Source of the DNA: a bacterium
Lineage (GTDB): Bacteria > Patescibacteriota > Patescibacteriia > 2-12-FULL-60-25
Assembly (NCBI GenBank): GCA_020056125.1
Contig: JAGVIJ010000091.1
Span: forward strand, 1 to 7,061
Reading direction: 5' to 3'
Length of the DNA: 7,061 bases
Positions 5,912-7,061 of this stretch are shown here, piece after piece; within the stretch, counting starts at the first letter, position 1, and each line of letters begins with the position of its first letter. The position numbers and the translations under genes are program-made. Under the pieces are notes generated by a model. It was not told where the DNA came from. It ran no database searches and saw only the letters and a list, made by a program, of their open reading frames with translations.

Positions 5912-6020
5912 ATGTATTATGTTTACGTGATTCAAAATCAGGAACATCACGGATGGTATATCGGCTTCAGCGAAAATATTGCGCCACCATCACCGTAACA
6001 ACCGAGGATCGAGTTCAAGT
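5912..6020 (+). pseudogene. GIY-YIG nuclease-like remnant, truncated and frameshifted
   Basis: The frame from the ATG at 5912 reads MYYVYVIQN and then WYIGFSENI, matching the start of small GIY-YIG domain proteins (YhbQ/UPF0213 type), where the two motifs YVY and YIG are characteristic. It stops at 5996-5998 after only 28 residues, while such proteins are usually about 80-100. From about 5979 the +1 frame gives LRHHHRNNRG, which resembles the Arg/His-Asn-x-Gly region that should come next, so one base appears lost near 5978. Beyond about 6020 the similarity fades. The conserved downstream part with the catalytic Glu is not found. It is therefore almost certainly inactive as a nuclease. No bases of its own are shared with the next gene. 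Confidence 0.6.
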
Positions 6021-6055
6021 TTCCACTTGTTATGGGAGCGTTGGCGGTTCCAGGT

Positions 6056-6061
6056 TATAAT
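6056..6061 (+). promoter_or_regulatory. Consensus -10 box upstream of the lipoprotein gene
   Basis: TATAAT at 6056-6061 is a perfect -10 hexamer, but no good -35 stands 16 to 18 bases upstream. Transcription from it would begin near 6068, leaving an AT-rich leader of about 29 bases with no Shine-Dalgarno before the ATG at 6097. Confidence 0.4.
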
Positions 6062-6096
6062 CTTAAACACTAAAATTATTAATCTTTAAAATTTTT

Positions 6097-6444
6097 ATGA
6101 ACTCAAAAATAAAAATCAGTGTCGTCGGTTTAGCTTTAGTCTTCGGTGCGGTTGCATTGTTGGGCGCGGGATGCGCTTCAAAAGTGGCGGATCTGGCCGG
6201 CGGCGGTCAGCTAACCGATGAAGGCAAGTGCATTGAATTTATGGCACACGGCCTATTGGCTCCGTCTTTTATGCAAGATATGGCCAAGCTGACGATTCTG
6301 CAGCAAAAGTTGGACGGCTTGAAAGCCAAATATAACTGGAGCGACGATGATATCTCAAAGATTTGCGAACCCGTCGTTGAACAGGAGGGTTTTATGGAAC
6401 GCGTAGCGCCGCGCATGAAACAGGTTATGGAAGAGATTAAATAA
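6097..6444 (+). CDS. Small predicted lipoprotein, function unknown
   Basis: The 115-residue protein begins with a positively charged N-terminus and a hydrophobic signal (about 8-23). It ends in LLGAGC, a permissible though not ideal lipobox with Cys26 as the lipidated residue, so the mature form would be about 90 residues tethered to the membrane surface. After a short Gly-rich linker, the mature part is mostly helical and contains two more Cys (in GKCIEF and KICEPV), which could form a disulfide. I do not recognise the family. The ATG lacks a Shine-Dalgarno and follows an AT-rich leader. It is probably co-transcribed with the next gene 27 bases on, whose start region has a near-identical leader. 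Confidence 0.8.
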   Translation: MNSKIKISVVGLALVFGAVALLGAGCASKVADLAGGGQLTDEGKCIEFMAHGLLAPSFMQDMAKLTILQQKLDGLKAKYNWSDDDISKICEPVVEQEGFMERVAPRMKQVMEEIK

Positions 6445-6471
6445 ATTTTAACTCAATAGGATTAAATTTTT

Positions 6472-7061
6472 ATGAACAAAAAAACCATCATCATCGTTCT
6501 CATCTCCGTAGTTGTGGTCGGCGGTGTATTTTATAGCGTGAATCGCTGGCGCCAACAGCGCGTAGCCAATCAAATCCTAAAGGAATTATACGGCGTGGAT
6601 ACCGGATTTTTGGGCGGGCTGACCGGCGGGGGAACTGTGCAGGAAAAAATAGCGCGAGAGATGGCTAAGGAAGAAGCCAGCCAAGCGGCTGATGAAGCTG
6701 AAGAGGCCGCTAAAACTCCGGCGGATTTATACAATGAGACTGAAGAAGCCAAGACGTTTGATGCCAATTCCAAGGCCGCGACCAATGAGGCTAAAGACAT
6801 TTTGGAGCAAGTATTTGGCAAAGCTAAATTAACCTCGATCAGCTCTAATACTTACGGTATTGAGGGCGTTATTTTAAGCGTCATGGATTTCAAGATCGGC
6901 CGTTTGGCCACCGGAGAGGATCTGGGTGCGCTGATCAAAGTATTAACCGATAAGGGCCTGCCCGTTGTTCAGAGCGGTATAGCGGATCAAACCGCCATGC
7001 TAGCGGCGGGTGATGAAGAAAATAAATCATACGCTTTTAGCTTTGGGATCGATGGACAGAT
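6472..7061 (+). CDS. Single-pass membrane protein, partial at window end, function unknown
   Basis: The frame is open from the ATG at 6472 to the window edge (196 codons and two bases), so the 3' end is missing. A short charged N-terminus and one hydrophobic helix (about 5-22) anchor it, with the rest probably outside. A Gly-rich bend (GFLGGLTGGG, about 45-54) leads to an Ala/Glu-rich helical stretch (about 57-115) that may form a coiled coil or a spacer. A more globular portion begins near residue 118. I do not recognise a family. The start has no Shine-Dalgarno, but the preceding bases match the leader of the upstream lipoprotein gene (15 of 17), and the 27-base gap supports one transcript. 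The pair may work together at the cell surface, which is inferred from position only. Confidence 0.75.
   Translation, partial: MNKKTIIIVLISVVVVGGVFYSVNRWRQQRVANQILKELYGVDTGFLGGLTGGGTVQEKIAREMAKEEASQAADEAEEAAKTPADLYNETEEAKTFDANSKAATNEAKDILEQVFGKAKLTSISSNTYGIEGVILSVMDFKIGRLATGEDLGALIKVLTDKGLPVVQSGIADQTAMLAAGDEENKSYAFSFGIDGQ

Noticed and set aside
1..7061. CRISPR array, insertion sequence or new defence system
   Set aside because: No regularly spaced direct repeats, no transposase, integrase, Cas or toxin-antitoxin-like pair was seen. The short repeats found are isolated palindromes or a single tandem pair.
6097..7061. Lipoprotein and following gene as a duplicated pair
   Set aside because: Apart from the shared leader and start, the two proteins differ in length, signal type and sequence, so gene duplication is not supported.

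Overview
The window looks like chromosomal DNA from a small-genome bacterium of the Candidate Phyla Radiation (Patescibacteria, Parcubacteria-like). This is inference, not proof. The grounds are compact envelope genes with little or no Shine-Dalgarno sequence, several promoters sitting almost on the start codon, a MurF-type ligase without its usual N-terminal domain, and intergenic gaps filled with short palindromes. GC content is moderate (roughly 50%), and most genes prefer AAA for Lys and TTG for Leu. All genes recognised lie on the + strand.

Layout. Positions 1-244 hold hairpins, a strong terminator-like stem-loop (139-170) and the promoter of the first gene. uppS (245-949) makes the undecaprenyl carrier lipid. 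Next comes a small winged-helix, PadR-like gene (994-1284) with its own perfect Shine-Dalgarno, its own terminator and very different codon use. It looks like an independent, possibly acquired unit. A REP-like palindrome follows (1313-1339). An envelope operon then runs from 1374 to 5599: a membrane-anchored protein of unknown function, a class B penicillin-binding protein (transpeptidase) and a MurF-type ligase. After two further palindromic elements there is a tRNA-Glu(CTC) gene (5704-5778) whose 3' end is fused to a terminator and a larger nested inverted repeat. A broken GIY-YIG nuclease-like remnant (about 5912-6020) comes next. The window ends with two small exported-protein genes, a predicted lipoprotein (6097-6444) and a single-pass membrane protein cut by the window edge (6472 onward).

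How the genes fit together. UppS supplies the lipid on which peptidoglycan precursors are carried, the MurF-type enzyme completes the pentapeptide precursor, and the penicillin-binding protein cross-links the finished wall. The main theme is therefore peptidoglycan synthesis. The unknown membrane protein, the lipoprotein and the last gene are predicted to face the outside of the cell, but their roles are not readable from sequence.

I found no convincing new multi-gene system. The most interesting signals are the compositionally odd regulator-like gene, the unusual MurF (missing domain, hydrophobic insert, apparent loss of the carbamylated lysine), the recurring leaderless promoter layout, and the nested inverted repeat joined to the tRNA 3' end.
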